A program made the translations under genes and the position numbers. A DNA stretch of 64,000 nt from assembly GCF_009711165.2 (NCBI RefSeq), contig NZ_WMID02000001.1:310001-374000 (forward strand), written 5' to 3'. A model generated the notes under the pieces. The model was not told the DNA's origin. It did not search any database and saw only the letters and a program-made list of their open reading frames with translations. The first letter of the stretch is position 1. The number at the start of each line of letters is the position of its first letter. Of the stretch, positions 47,997 to 58,946 are shown in pieces. This DNA is from Flavobacterium sp. MC2016-06 (GTDB lineage Bacteria; Bacteroidota; Bacteroidia; Flavobacteriales; Flavobacteriaceae).

Positions 47997-49049
47997 TTAA
48001 TTACTTACTAAATCTATATCTTTTACGAGCTCAGCTTTTTGTGTAAAATCAACTGATTTTACTGTTTTTATTATTCTCGCCGCTACTTTATAAGGATCTG
48101 CAGCAGAATTAGGGCGGCGGTCTTCCAGATATCCTTTCCAGCCATTTTCTACAGTTACGACAGGTATACGAATTGAAGCCCCTCTGTCTGAAACACCATA
48201 ACTAAAATCGGTAATAGCTGCTGTTTCATGCAATCCGGTCAGACGCATGTGATTATCAGCACCATAAACTTCCATGTGCTCTTCAACTACAGGTCTAAAA
48301 GCTTCGCATACTGCATCGTAGATAGCTTTGCTTCCTGCAGTTCTTAACAATGTGTTAGAAAAATTAGCATGCATTCCAGATCCATTCCAATCTAATTCAC
48401 CAAGAGGTTTACAATGCCAGTTTATCGAAACACCAAATTCCTCACCAATGCGTTCCAGTAAATAACGTGCAATCCAAATTTGATCACCTGCAGATTTGGC
48501 ACCTTTTCCAAATATTTGAAATTCCCATTGACCTGCAGCTACTTCAGCGTTGATCCCTTCAATATTAATACCAGCTTTCATACAAGCATCCAGATGTTTT
48601 TCTACCATATTTCTTCCAAATGCATTTGCTGCACCGGCAGAGCAATAATAAGGGCCTTGTGGAGCTGGGTATCCTCCTGACGGGAACCCTAAAGGTTTGT
48701 CTGTTTGTGGATTCCACAGAAAATATTCCTGTTCAAAACCAAACCAGAAATCGTTATCGTTATCTTCGATGGTTGCTCTTCCGTTAGATTCATGATTGGT
48801 TCCGTCTGCATTTAATACTTCGCACATAATAAGATATGCGTCGTTGCGCAATGGGTCTTCTACAAAATAGACAGGCTTTAAAATACAGTCAGAAGAACCG
48901 CCGGGAGCCTGCTTAGTTGATGATCCGTCAAAGCTCCAAAGTGGTATACTTTCTAATTTTCCGTCAAAGTCCTTTGCAATTTTTGTTTTACTGCGTAAGC
49001 CTTGAGTGGGTTTGCTTCCATCAAGCCATACATATTCAAATTTTACCAT
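47997..49049 (-). CDS. glnII: Glutamine synthetase, type II-like (GSII)
   Basis: The 350-aa protein matches the short, eukaryotic-like glutamine synthetase class: FEYVWLDGSKPTQGLRSKTK at the N-terminus, IPLWSFDGSSTKQA, the metal/ATP stretch FWFGFEQEYFLW, GPYYCSAGAANAFGR, INAEVAAGQWEFQI, and NWHCKPLGELDWNGSGMHAN. Length agrees with GSII (about 340-370 aa) and is well below GSI (~470 aa) and GSIII (~700 aa). It ligates ammonia to glutamate with ATP in the cytoplasm. It is divergent from a glutaminase gene 177 bp away, the opposing activity. An inverted repeat CTAACC-N6-GGTTAG lies between them (49106-49123). Confidence 0.93.
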   Translation of the reverse strand: MVKFEYVWLDGSKPTQGLRSKTKIAKDFDGKLESIPLWSFDGSSTKQAPGGSSDCILKPVYFVEDPLRNDAYLIMCEVLNADGTNHESNGRATIEDNDNDFWFGFEQEYFLWNPQTDKPLGFPSGGYPAPQGPYYCSAGAANAFGRNMVEKHLDACMKAGINIEGINAEVAAGQWEFQIFGKGAKSAGDQIWIARYLLERIGEEFGVSINWHCKPLGELDWNGSGMHANFSNTLLRTAGSKAIYDAVCEAFRPVVEEHMEVYGADNHMRLTGLHETAAITDFSYGVSDRGASIRIPVVTVENGWKGYLEDRRPNSAADPYKVAARIIKTVKSVDFTQKAELVKDIDLVSN

Positions 49050-49105
49050 AAAATTGTATTTTTTAAATTAATGATGCAAAGGTCGTTTCAACTCTTTTAT
49101 CTGCA

Positions 49106-49123
49106 CTAACCAAATTCGGTTAG
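49106..49123. promoter_or_regulatory. Inverted repeat between glutamine synthetase and glutaminase genes
   Basis: CTAACC (49106-49111), six bases, then GGTTAG (49118-49123): a perfect 6+6 repeat in the shared promoter region of two divergent genes. A regulator site is plausible; the regulator is not known. Confidence 0.4.
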
Positions 49124-49168
49124 CTTAGTTCACTTAATTAGGCGAGTCAACTTCTGTTATTATGCTGA

Positions 49169-49176
49169 TACATTTG
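49169..49176 (+). promoter_or_regulatory. Candidate -7 box of the glutaminase gene
   Basis: TACATTTG is an exact TAnnTTTG match, 50 bp before the ATG at 49227. Confidence 0.4.
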
Positions 49177-49226
49177 CATGATTAAAAAGTTGCCTATAGA
49201 TTGGGTATTGTAAAAATGAAACTGGA

Positions 49227-50858
49227 ATGGAAAATATAAAAACGAAGAATACGTCGAAAATAACTAACAGTATTAAAAAGGAGAATGAAGTAATTTCAAA
49301 TCCTATAAGCAGAATTGCAGAAACAGAAAAAGATTATTTGTTCGCAAGTATTCTTGCTGAAGGAAAAATAAACATTCAATTGTCAGAATTATTTAGAGCA
49401 TTAGAAGCTGTCGGTATTGAAGCATCAGATTCAAGACTCAATTTTTGTGAAACAGATGTTCGTGATGCTGCCAAAATAAGTATTAATCAGGAACGTTTCA
49501 AGGAAATCGTTAAAAACAGCAGAGGAGATATTATAAAAGATGCGCTGCAGGGAAATTTAATAATCCCTGATTTTTCAGGTTTCTGTGAAAGTATTAATGT
49601 GATATTCCGAGAAACTAAAAATAATAATAAAGGAAATGTAGCAACTTACATTCCACAGCTTAGCCGAGTGGATCCTTCATTGTATGGAATTTCAGTATGC
49701 AGTACAGACGGACAGAAACATTCAATTGGCGACTCAAAGGAAAAATTCAGCGTGCAGTCAATCTGCAAGCCCATTAATTACTGTATTGCACTTGAAGGAA
49801 TGGGGGTAGAGACTGTTCATAAACATGTGGGAAGAGAGCCTAGCGGAATTGGATTCAACGGGCTGGTATTGAATGATTCCAAACTTCCACACAACCCAAT
49901 GATCAACGCTGGGGCTATAATGACATGTTCTCTTATAAGACCTGATTTGGCCATGTCTGATCGTTTTGAATATGTATTAAAAATATGGGAACGTCTTTCA
50001 GGAGAAAAGCAGAATATAAGTTTTAATAATGCTGTATACTTATCGGAAAAATCTACTGCTGACCGCAATTTCGCACTGGGTTACTTTATGAAGGAAAACG
50101 GTGCTTTTCCTAAGGATACCAATCTGCTGGATACATTGGAATTTTATTTTCAATGCTGTTCTATACAGACCGACACGGATTCTTTGGCTGTAATTGCGGC
50201 AACATTAGCAAATGGAGGTGTTTGTCCCACCACAGGCGAACGTATCTTAAGCTCTGAATCTGTTAAAAATTGTCTTTCACTAATGAATTCTTGTGGCATG
50301 TATGATTTTTCGGGTGAGTTTGCTTTTACGATTGGATTACCGGCTAAAAGTGGCGTAGCGGGAGGTTTAATGCTGGTAATTCCCAATCTTATGGGAATTG
50401 TAATCTGGTCTCCCAAACTTGATAGCATGGGAAATACGGTGCGTGGGATAGAATTTTGTAAGTCACTTGTGAAGCATTACAATTTTCACAACTATGATAA
50501 TCTTACAGCTGCTTATACTACAAAAACAGATGCCCGCCTGCCAAAAAACCACAATAAGATTGAAGGTGTCATTAACCTTTGCTGGGCAGCAAGTGAAGGG
50601 GACCTGCTTGAGTTACAGCATTTGTTTGCTAGAGGATTTGATCTTAATATGGCAGATTATGATGGGCGTACTGCGCTCCATCTCGCTGCTTCTGAAGGGC
50701 ATAAGGAAGTTGTCGAATATCTAATTAAAAGAGGGGCATTGGCTGACTCTACAGATCGCTGGGGTAATACTCCTTTTGAAGATGCACAAAGAAATAAGCA
50801 TGTAGAGGTTATGGATTATCTCTCGTCAATAAATAAAAATATAGTTTCAGTATTATAA
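49227..50858 (+). CDS. glsA: Glutaminase with N-terminal EF-hand-like region and C-terminal ankyrin repeats
   Basis: The 543-aa protein has three parts. Residues about 30-125 (ASILAEGKINIQLSELFRAL and onward) resemble the helical, EF-hand-like N-terminus of animal-type glutaminases. Residues about 135-430 are the beta-lactamase-fold glutaminase domain with Ser178-x-x-Lys181 in SVQSICKP, PHNPMINAGAIM, and AKSGVAGGLM. Residues about 445-540 hold two or three ankyrin repeats (DYDGRTALHLAASEGHKEVV). It converts glutamine to glutamate and ammonia. Most bacterial glutaminases are ~310 aa without these additions. It is divergent from glutamine synthetase. No signal peptide. Confidence 0.92.
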   Translation: MENIKTKNTSKITNSIKKENEVISNPISRIAETEKDYLFASILAEGKINIQLSELFRALEAVGIEASDSRLNFCETDVRDAAKISINQERFKEIVKNSRGDIIKDALQGNLIIPDFSGFCESINVIFRETKNNNKGNVATYIPQLSRVDPSLYGISVCSTDGQKHSIGDSKEKFSVQSICKPINYCIALEGMGVETVHKHVGREPSGIGFNGLVLNDSKLPHNPMINAGAIMTCSLIRPDLAMSDRFEYVLKIWERLSGEKQNISFNNAVYLSEKSTADRNFALGYFMKENGAFPKDTNLLDTLEFYFQCCSIQTDTDSLAVIAATLANGGVCPTTGERILSSESVKNCLSLMNSCGMYDFSGEFAFTIGLPAKSGVAGGLMLVIPNLMGIVIWSPKLDSMGNTVRGIEFCKSLVKHYNFHNYDNLTAAYTTKTDARLPKNHNKIEGVINLCWAASEGDLLELQHLFARGFDLNMADYDGRTALHLAASEGHKEVVEYLIKRGALADSTDRWGNTPFEDAQRNKHVEVMDYLSSINKNIVSVL

Positions 50859-51016
50859 ATTAAGAGACTTGACTGTCAATTTAATTTATTAGGTTTTATG
50901 GTTATGTCCAATTTTTGCCTTATTGATGCTTCTCTAAAATATACTGGGCGATCAAATAAGTACATTTTTTAATTAGCACTTAAAATTTATAATTTACAAT
51001 AATAAAGATTATCTCT

Positions 51017-52249
51017 ATGGATACTAAAAAAAAACGTTTACTCGGTACAAACGAGAAGGTATTTTGGATTTTGGACCAAAAAACTACAACACATTTTGCT
51101 GTTGCCACCGAAATAAAAGGCATTACAGCCGATCATGTATGGCGTGACGCGCTTGATAAAGTACAGCAAAGACATCCCAATCTTTCTGTCCAAATTTCGG
51201 GAAATGATTATACTGAAGTTTACTTGGAACATGTGTCTCAATGCCAAATCCCACTAAGAATTGTTCATTTAAAAGAAAATGAAAGCTGGAATAGCATAGC
51301 AGAACAAGAATTGAGCATTCCCTTTGACATTACAAAAGCACCCTTGGCTCGTGCTGTACTGGTTCAGCAACCCGATAAATGTATATTTATACTTTTATCA
51401 AATCATTCTATAGGAGATGGTATGTCAGCAGCATTAGTTATTCGCGATCTGCTTCTGGTAATTTCCGGTAATTCAACAGCCAGTTTGGCTCCAATTTGTT
51501 CACTGGATAAACTTGCAGGGGTTTCTTTAGAGAATTCAGAGTTGAACGTTAAAAGTGTACCAGAATATAAAAGCAGTCTGCCGACAAGATCAGGAATACG
51601 TGTAATACATCATAGTTTGTCGGCTATACTTACAAAAAAAATAATCGAAAGATCAAAGTACGAAAAGACTACTGTTCATAGTGCTTTAAGTGCGGCAATT
51701 AGTATAGCTATGCGGGAGATAGACGAGTTCTGGCATGAAAAACCTTTACAGATTCTTCATCCACTTTCAGCACGTAAAGTCTTGGATATTGGAGATGATT
51801 TTGGATTACTAATTAATATGATTACTCTGCCCTGCAATGCTGCGCCACAGGATAGTTTTTGGGATTTGGCAAGATCAGTACGTTTCAGCGTGGCAGCTAC
51901 GCGTAATACTGAATGGATAAAAGGAGACACTATGGCTACCCAGCAACTCTTTAATAGTGGCTTTGACGTTGAAACCATCGAGCAGGCACTTCACCAAGGT
52001 ACTGAACACGATATTCTTCTGACTAATCTTGGTCAGCTTCCTTTTGCATCTAATTTTGGTCATTTGGAATTAAAATCTTTATGGGGTCCTATGGTACTTA
52101 CCCCGCATGAGGCTTCCCAGACAATCGGAGTAGCAACATTTAATGGGATTCTGACACTGACCTTGACAGGTATAAAAATCAATCAAAATCTCTTAAATGT
52201 AGTGGAACAGATTCTTGAAAAAGAATGCAATACAACATTAAGCTTTTAA
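51017..52249 (+). CDS. Free-standing condensation/PapA-like acyltransferase
   Basis: The 410-aa protein has the chloramphenicol-acetyltransferase-like fold of condensation domains and PapA acyltransferases. The active motif is NHSIGDGMSA with His130 and Asp134 (H-x-x-x-D-G); the first His of the usual HHxxxDG is Asn here. A second-half pattern is LHPLSARKVL and DIGDDFGLLINMI. Such stand-alone proteins esterify or amidate acyl groups from CoA or carrier proteins. It is monocistronic, 158 bp after the glutaminase. The only visible acyl-carrier system in the window is the polyketide synthase at 17.3-24.3 kb, 27 kb away; a link is speculation. Confidence 0.85.
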   Translation: MDTKKKRLLGTNEKVFWILDQKTTTHFAVATEIKGITADHVWRDALDKVQQRHPNLSVQISGNDYTEVYLEHVSQCQIPLRIVHLKENESWNSIAEQELSIPFDITKAPLARAVLVQQPDKCIFILLSNHSIGDGMSAALVIRDLLLVISGNSTASLAPICSLDKLAGVSLENSELNVKSVPEYKSSLPTRSGIRVIHHSLSAILTKKIIERSKYEKTTVHSALSAAISIAMREIDEFWHEKPLQILHPLSARKVLDIGDDFGLLINMITLPCNAAPQDSFWDLARSVRFSVAATRNTEWIKGDTMATQQLFNSGFDVETIEQALHQGTEHDILLTNLGQLPFASNFGHLELKSLWGPMVLTPHEASQTIGVATFNGILTLTLTGIKINQNLLNVVEQILEKECNTTLSF

Positions 52250-52304
52250 CCGTGAATTGATTTTAATACAAGGCTTACAATATTTGATTGTAGTTTTGTT
52301 AAAA

Positions 52305-52338
52305 AAATGGCGACAATTGTCTTCAATTGGCGCCATTT
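52305..52338 (+). terminator. Hairpin nearly identical to that at 32990-33023
   Basis: AAATGGCGACAATTG (52305-52319) and CAATTGGCGCCATTT (52324-52338) around TCTT, with one mismatch. It lies 56 bp after the acyltransferase stop and 7 bp before a GTGACCTC element. Confidence 0.65.
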
Positions 52339-52345
52339 GGCTGTA

Positions 52346-52356
52346 GTGACCTCGAC
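52346..52356. repeat. GTGACCTC intergenic repeat, copy 4 (short)
   Basis: GTGACCTCGAC only; the sequence afterwards (ATAATTAATTATAAGTCG) does not match the other copies. It keeps the preceding hairpin of copy 1. Confidence 0.5.
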
Positions 52357-52437
52357 ATAATTAATTATAAGTCGTTGATTATTATTGATTTGAGGTGTTT
52401 TTGAAAGCTAGGTTTGAATCCCATATATAAAAAAATA

Positions 52438-52466
52438 AATCCCTATGTATCAAATACATAGGGATT
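52438..52466. terminator. Hairpin preceding repeat copy 5
   Basis: AATCCCTATGTA (52438-52449) pairs with TACATAGGGATT (52455-52466), a perfect 12-bp stem with a 5-nt loop. No gene end is adjacent, so it may belong to the repeat. Confidence 0.55.
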
Positions 52467-52480
52467 ATTCCATTTTAGAA

Positions 52481-52631
52481 GTGACCTCGACTGAACAATT
52501 TACAAACCATTTTATGAATGATTTAAAGAAATTAGCATATTTTCAAGTGAATTTGTAAGATAATTATTTAAGATATTTATTCAGAAGCGGTTTGTATGTA
52601 TCGTAATGGTTAAGTGTTAAAAATGTTAAAA
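52481..52631. repeat. GTGACCTC intergenic repeat, copy 5
   Basis: Begins GTGACCTCGACTGAACAA and runs through GGTTTGTATGTATCGTAA. Best match is copy 2 (35061-35210). The 78-bp open frame is kept with three silent changes. Confidence 0.7.
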
Positions 52632-52840
52632 CTTATGAGTGTTTAAATTTATTACAAGCAATAATTTTTAAAAATTGCAGAAAATATAATTTCAAACTTA
52701 CCTCTAAAAAAATTAGTTTTAATAAAATTATATGTTTGTTTTGAGATTATCCAAATCAAAATATGGTAAGGATATTTAGAATTTTAAACAATTTAATAGT
52801 AATTATAAAGTTAGCTGTGTATACCTTTGCAGGGTTAGGA

Positions 52841-52862
52841 GGAGAGCAGGATTCGAACCTAT
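52841..52862 (-). other. tRNA T-arm-like remnant
   Basis: On the minus strand this reads AGGTTCGAATCCTGCTCTCC, the look of a tRNA T-loop and acceptor 3' end. The T-stem does not pair fully and no tRNA body is adjacent, so it is at most a fragment, perhaps left by integration at a tRNA gene. Confidence 0.35.
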
Positions 52863-53183
52863 GGTTGTGAAGTCCTGATTTTACTGCATTTTTAATTTTT
52901 TTTAGAACAAAGTGCCATGATTTTGCCACAAATGTAAAACTGCTGGTATTAAGGGTAACTTTTGAAAATCAATTATATTTTTTGTGATAATTTATTCGTT
53001 ACAAACATACAAAAAAAGTGAATGTAAAATGCTGTTTATGTTGTTTTTCAATTACTTATGATATGGAGACATATCCATTCGAACCTAAACTTCTTAGAAC
53101 TTGATTTTGGTATGTTTTTGATTTTGGAAAAGAGCTTATGCCATGATTCTGCAGTCAAACTACAATTTCTATTTACCGTTTAA

Positions 53184-54080
53184 CTAATTTAAATTTCTAT
53201 ACTCGTTTGGAGTATTCCCAACATGCTGTTTAAAGAAACGAGTAAAGTGCTGCGGATATTTAAAACCCAATTCATAAGCAACTTCATTTATTGTCTTTGA
53301 TGAATCAAATATTTTGTCTTTGGCTGTATCAATTATTTTATTTTGAATGTATTCTTGGGCAGATTTACCAGTTTCTTTTTTAATCAAATCTCCAAAATAG
53401 TTGGGAGATAGATTAAGCTCTCCTGCATAATAAGCAACAGAAGGCAATCCGATGCTGTTTGGTTTGTCAGAAGAAAAATAACTATTTAAAAGACCTTCAA
53501 ATTTTTCTACAATTCCTTTGTTCTCATTATCTCTGGTAATGAACTGACGGTCATAAAACCGGTCACAATAATTTAGAAATAATTCAATATTAGAGGCAAT
53601 CAGTTTTTTACTGTGTTTATCAATAGATTGTTTTAATTCCGATTCGATTTTAGCGAAACAATCAAAAACAAGCTGTTTTTCTTTTTCGGAAAGATGCAGC
53701 GCTTCACTTGTATTATAGCTGAAAAAATTATATTCACTAATGGTCTTTGCCAGAGAAGTTCCACGTATTAAATCGGGATGAAAAGCCAGTCCATGTCCTA
53801 CCGGCTGGTAATAATCAACTTTGTTTTCTACATCAATTATTTGTCCCGGCGACACAAAAACTAAAGTTCCTTCCTGATAATCATAATAATTACGGCCATA
53901 TTTTAAGTCGCCGCATTTTACCTCTTTCAAGAATACGCAGTAAAGTTCAAAATGCATTTCAGAACCGGTTCTTTCTTTTGCTTTTGAAAAATCAATTATG
54001 CTTACTAATGGATGCAGCGTTTCATGATTATTAAAATCATTGTACTCCTTAATTGTATCAAAATTAAATACTTGTCCCAT
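53184..54080 (-). CDS. AraC family transcriptional regulator
   Basis: The 298-aa protein has an N-terminal cupin-like sensing domain (GRNYYDYQEGTLVFVSPGQ) and the AraC DNA-binding domain with YYAGELNLSPNYFGDLIKK and NEVAYELGFKYPQHFTRFFK. It is divergent from the nine-gene oxidoreductase/hydrolase operon that starts at 54252 and is its likely regulator. It is a paralogue of the regulator at 29747-30664. Effector unknown. Confidence 0.92.
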   Translation of the reverse strand: MGQVFNFDTIKEYNDFNNHETLHPLVSIIDFSKAKERTGSEMHFELYCVFLKEVKCGDLKYGRNYYDYQEGTLVFVSPGQIIDVENKVDYYQPVGHGLAFHPDLIRGTSLAKTISEYNFFSYNTSEALHLSEKEKQLVFDCFAKIESELKQSIDKHSKKLIASNIELFLNYCDRFYDRQFITRDNENKGIVEKFEGLLNSYFSSDKPNSIGLPSVAYYAGELNLSPNYFGDLIKKETGKSAQEYIQNKIIDTAKDKIFDSSKTINEVAYELGFKYPQHFTRFFKQHVGNTPNEYRNLN

Positions 54081-54100
54081 GTTTTCTGTCTTTTGTTACA

Positions 54101-54108
54101 CAAATTTA
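54101..54108 (-). promoter_or_regulatory. Candidate -7 box of the AraC gene
   Basis: On the minus strand TAAATTTG matches TAnnTTTG, 20 bp before the start codon at 54080. Confidence 0.45.
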
Positions 54109-54182
54109 AGTATTTAAATGGAGTTGTAATACTAATTAGTTTCCAATCAGTAATCTTGGTAGCACAAACCGTAATCCGTATA

Positions 54183-54194
54183 CCAGTGCACTGG
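54183..54194. promoter_or_regulatory. 12-bp palindrome in the divergent promoter region
   Basis: CCAGTGCACTGG is a perfect palindrome 57 bp upstream of the first operon gene and 103 bp from the AraC start. It is a candidate operator; AraC sites are usually direct repeats, so another factor is possible. Confidence 0.4.
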
Positions 54195-54239
54195 CATTAA
54201 GTTCGGAAATTTGTAAAAAGAGAATTGTTAAACTTTTAA

Positions 54240-55100
<861 letters not shown>

Positions 55101-55122
55101 TTAAAATTAAAACATTTTAAGG

Positions 55123-57279
<2,157 letters not shown>

Positions 57280-57343
57280 AAAAATTAGATAGAAGCAGTA
57301 CTAGATCTAAGCTTCTGTCATTCACTTTTAAAAATAAAGATAA

Positions 57344-58945
57344 ATGAAAAAAGTTTTCGCTATTATTCTTCTATTAATGATAATCAATTTAAATGCACAA
57401 CAGACAGAGTTTAAAAATCCTGCTTTGGATGTTGTTACAGCTTCTGGAATAGTCCGTGGAAAAATGGAAGACGGCATTTCTGTTTTTAGAGGAATTCCTT
57501 ATGCCGCGCCTCCGGTAGGAGAATTTCGCTGGCGTGCACCGCAACCGGTTCAATCTTGGAAAAGTGTTCGAGATACTTCAAAACCATGCGCAGAATGTCC
57601 TCAGGCTGGCTGGCCGAGAGGATCGGGAATGTCGAAAACCGCATCAGAAGATTGTTTGTTTCTTAATATCTGGAAACCAGCTGATGCATCCAAAAAAGCG
57701 AAACTGCCGGTTATGGTATGGATTCATGGAGGAGGATTTGTTGGAGGAAGCGGAGCTGGAGGCGATTTTTCAGGAGCTTCTTTTGCAGAACAAGATGTAA
57801 TATTGGTATCCATAAATTATCGTTTAGGACGTCTTGGCTTTTTTGCTTTTCCAGCTTTAGCTAAAGAAAATCCAAATGAATATAAAGGCAATTATGCCTA
57901 CATGGATCAGATTGCTGCTCTGCAATGGGTGCAGAAAAATATTTCGGCATTTGGCGGTGATCCTAAAAATGTTACCATTTTTGGTGAATCTGCTGGAGGA
58001 GTTTCGGTGCATTCCCTTATCACGATTCCCTCAACAAAAGGTCTTTTTCAAAAAGCAATCATAGAATCTGGAGGAGGCCGTGATGGTGTGCTTACAGGAC
58101 GTCCGATTAATAAAGAAAATGGAGACCCGCATTATCCTATATCGGCAGAAACGATTGGGATAAATTTTGCAAAAAGATATGCTATTGAAGGAACAGATGC
58201 TGGTGCTTTGCAAAAACTGCGCGCTCTGACCGCAGAAGAAATAATTGATGGAGGTCAGGAAACAAATGGACAAAACGGAGAGCCTACATATTCGGGACCA
58301 ATCCTGGATGGAAAACTTGTGGTTGAAACTGCCGAAAGCGCTTACAACGCCGAAAATCAGCCATCGATTCCGCTGATTATTGGATCAAACAGCGCCGAAG
58401 TACCAGCAGGTTTTGTAAATGCAAACTCGAAAGAAGAACTGCTTTCTATTTTCGGAACACTTAAGCAGGAAGCATCACAAGCGTATGATGCTGACGGAAA
58501 AACTGATTTTGCAAAAATGCTGGCTCTGGTCAATACCGATAAAGTTTGGGCAGAACCTGCACGTTTTACGGCGCGACGTTTTACAGCAAAGAGTGCGCCT
58601 GCGTATCTGTATTTGTTTTCGTATGTTCCTGCATCAATGCAACAGTGGATGAAATATGGAGCATCTCACGCTTCAGAAATACCTTATGTCTTTGATAATC
58701 TTGTTGACCGAAATAACATAGTATTTACTCCGCAGGATAAAAAAGTGGCTAAAATTATGAATGCCTATTGGGTGAATTTTGCAAAAACAGGTAATCCAAA
58801 CGGAAAAGGTCTATCAGAATGGCCCGTTTATGACCCGAAAAAGAATGAGGTTTTTGAATTCCGTGAAGATGGTTCGGCAGCGAAAACAGACGATACAAGA
58901 AGGGACAGATTAGATGTCATCGAAAAAACATTTGAAAAAAAATAA
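57344..58945 (+). CDS. Type B carboxylesterase, exported
   Basis: The 533-aa protein has a Sec signal peptide (MKKVFAIILLLMIINLNA, then Q-Q). The type B carboxylesterase/lipase pattern is complete: GIPYAAPPVG, SEDCLFLNIW, oxyanion loop HGGGF (128-132), and nucleophile Ser216 in FGESAGG. A His in ASHASEIPYVF completes the triad. It hydrolyses carboxylic esters in the periplasm. It overlaps nothing: the next gene starts two bases after its stop (ATG at 58947). Confidence 0.93.
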   Translation: MKKVFAIILLLMIINLNAQQTEFKNPALDVVTASGIVRGKMEDGISVFRGIPYAAPPVGEFRWRAPQPVQSWKSVRDTSKPCAECPQAGWPRGSGMSKTASEDCLFLNIWKPADASKKAKLPVMVWIHGGGFVGGSGAGGDFSGASFAEQDVILVSINYRLGRLGFFAFPALAKENPNEYKGNYAYMDQIAALQWVQKNISAFGGDPKNVTIFGESAGGVSVHSLITIPSTKGLFQKAIIESGGGRDGVLTGRPINKENGDPHYPISAETIGINFAKRYAIEGTDAGALQKLRALTAEEIIDGGQETNGQNGEPTYSGPILDGKLVVETAESAYNAENQPSIPLIIGSNSAEVPAGFVNANSKEELLSIFGTLKQEASQAYDADGKTDFAKMLALVNTDKVWAEPARFTARRFTAKSAPAYLYLFSYVPASMQQWMKYGASHASEIPYVFDNLVDRNNIVFTPQDKKVAKIMNAYWVNFAKTGNPNGKGLSEWPVYDPKKNEVFEFREDGSAAKTDDTRRDRLDVIEKTFEKK

Positions 58946-58946
58946 T

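Larger units (their letters stand above)
52250..53183. other. Repeat-rich island without a gene
   Basis: Contains hairpin 52305-52338 with repeat copy 4, a tRNA T-loop-like GGTTTGAATCCC (52411-52422), hairpin 52438-52466 with repeat copy 5, an antisense T-arm-like GGAGAGCAGGATTCGAACCT (52841-52860), and the motif near 52912 and 53138. No gene is seen in the 930 bp. Confidence 0.6.

Noticed and set aside
52346..52425. Possible complete tRNA between GTGACCTC and GGTTTGAATCCC
   Set aside because: No cloverleaf can be folded: no D-arm, no anticodon stem, and the acceptor ends do not pair over seven bases.
58914..58946. Upstream start of the hydrolase gene at 58914
   Set aside because: It would overlap the carboxylesterase and put a basic 11-residue stretch before a normal signal peptide; the ATG just after the stop is better.
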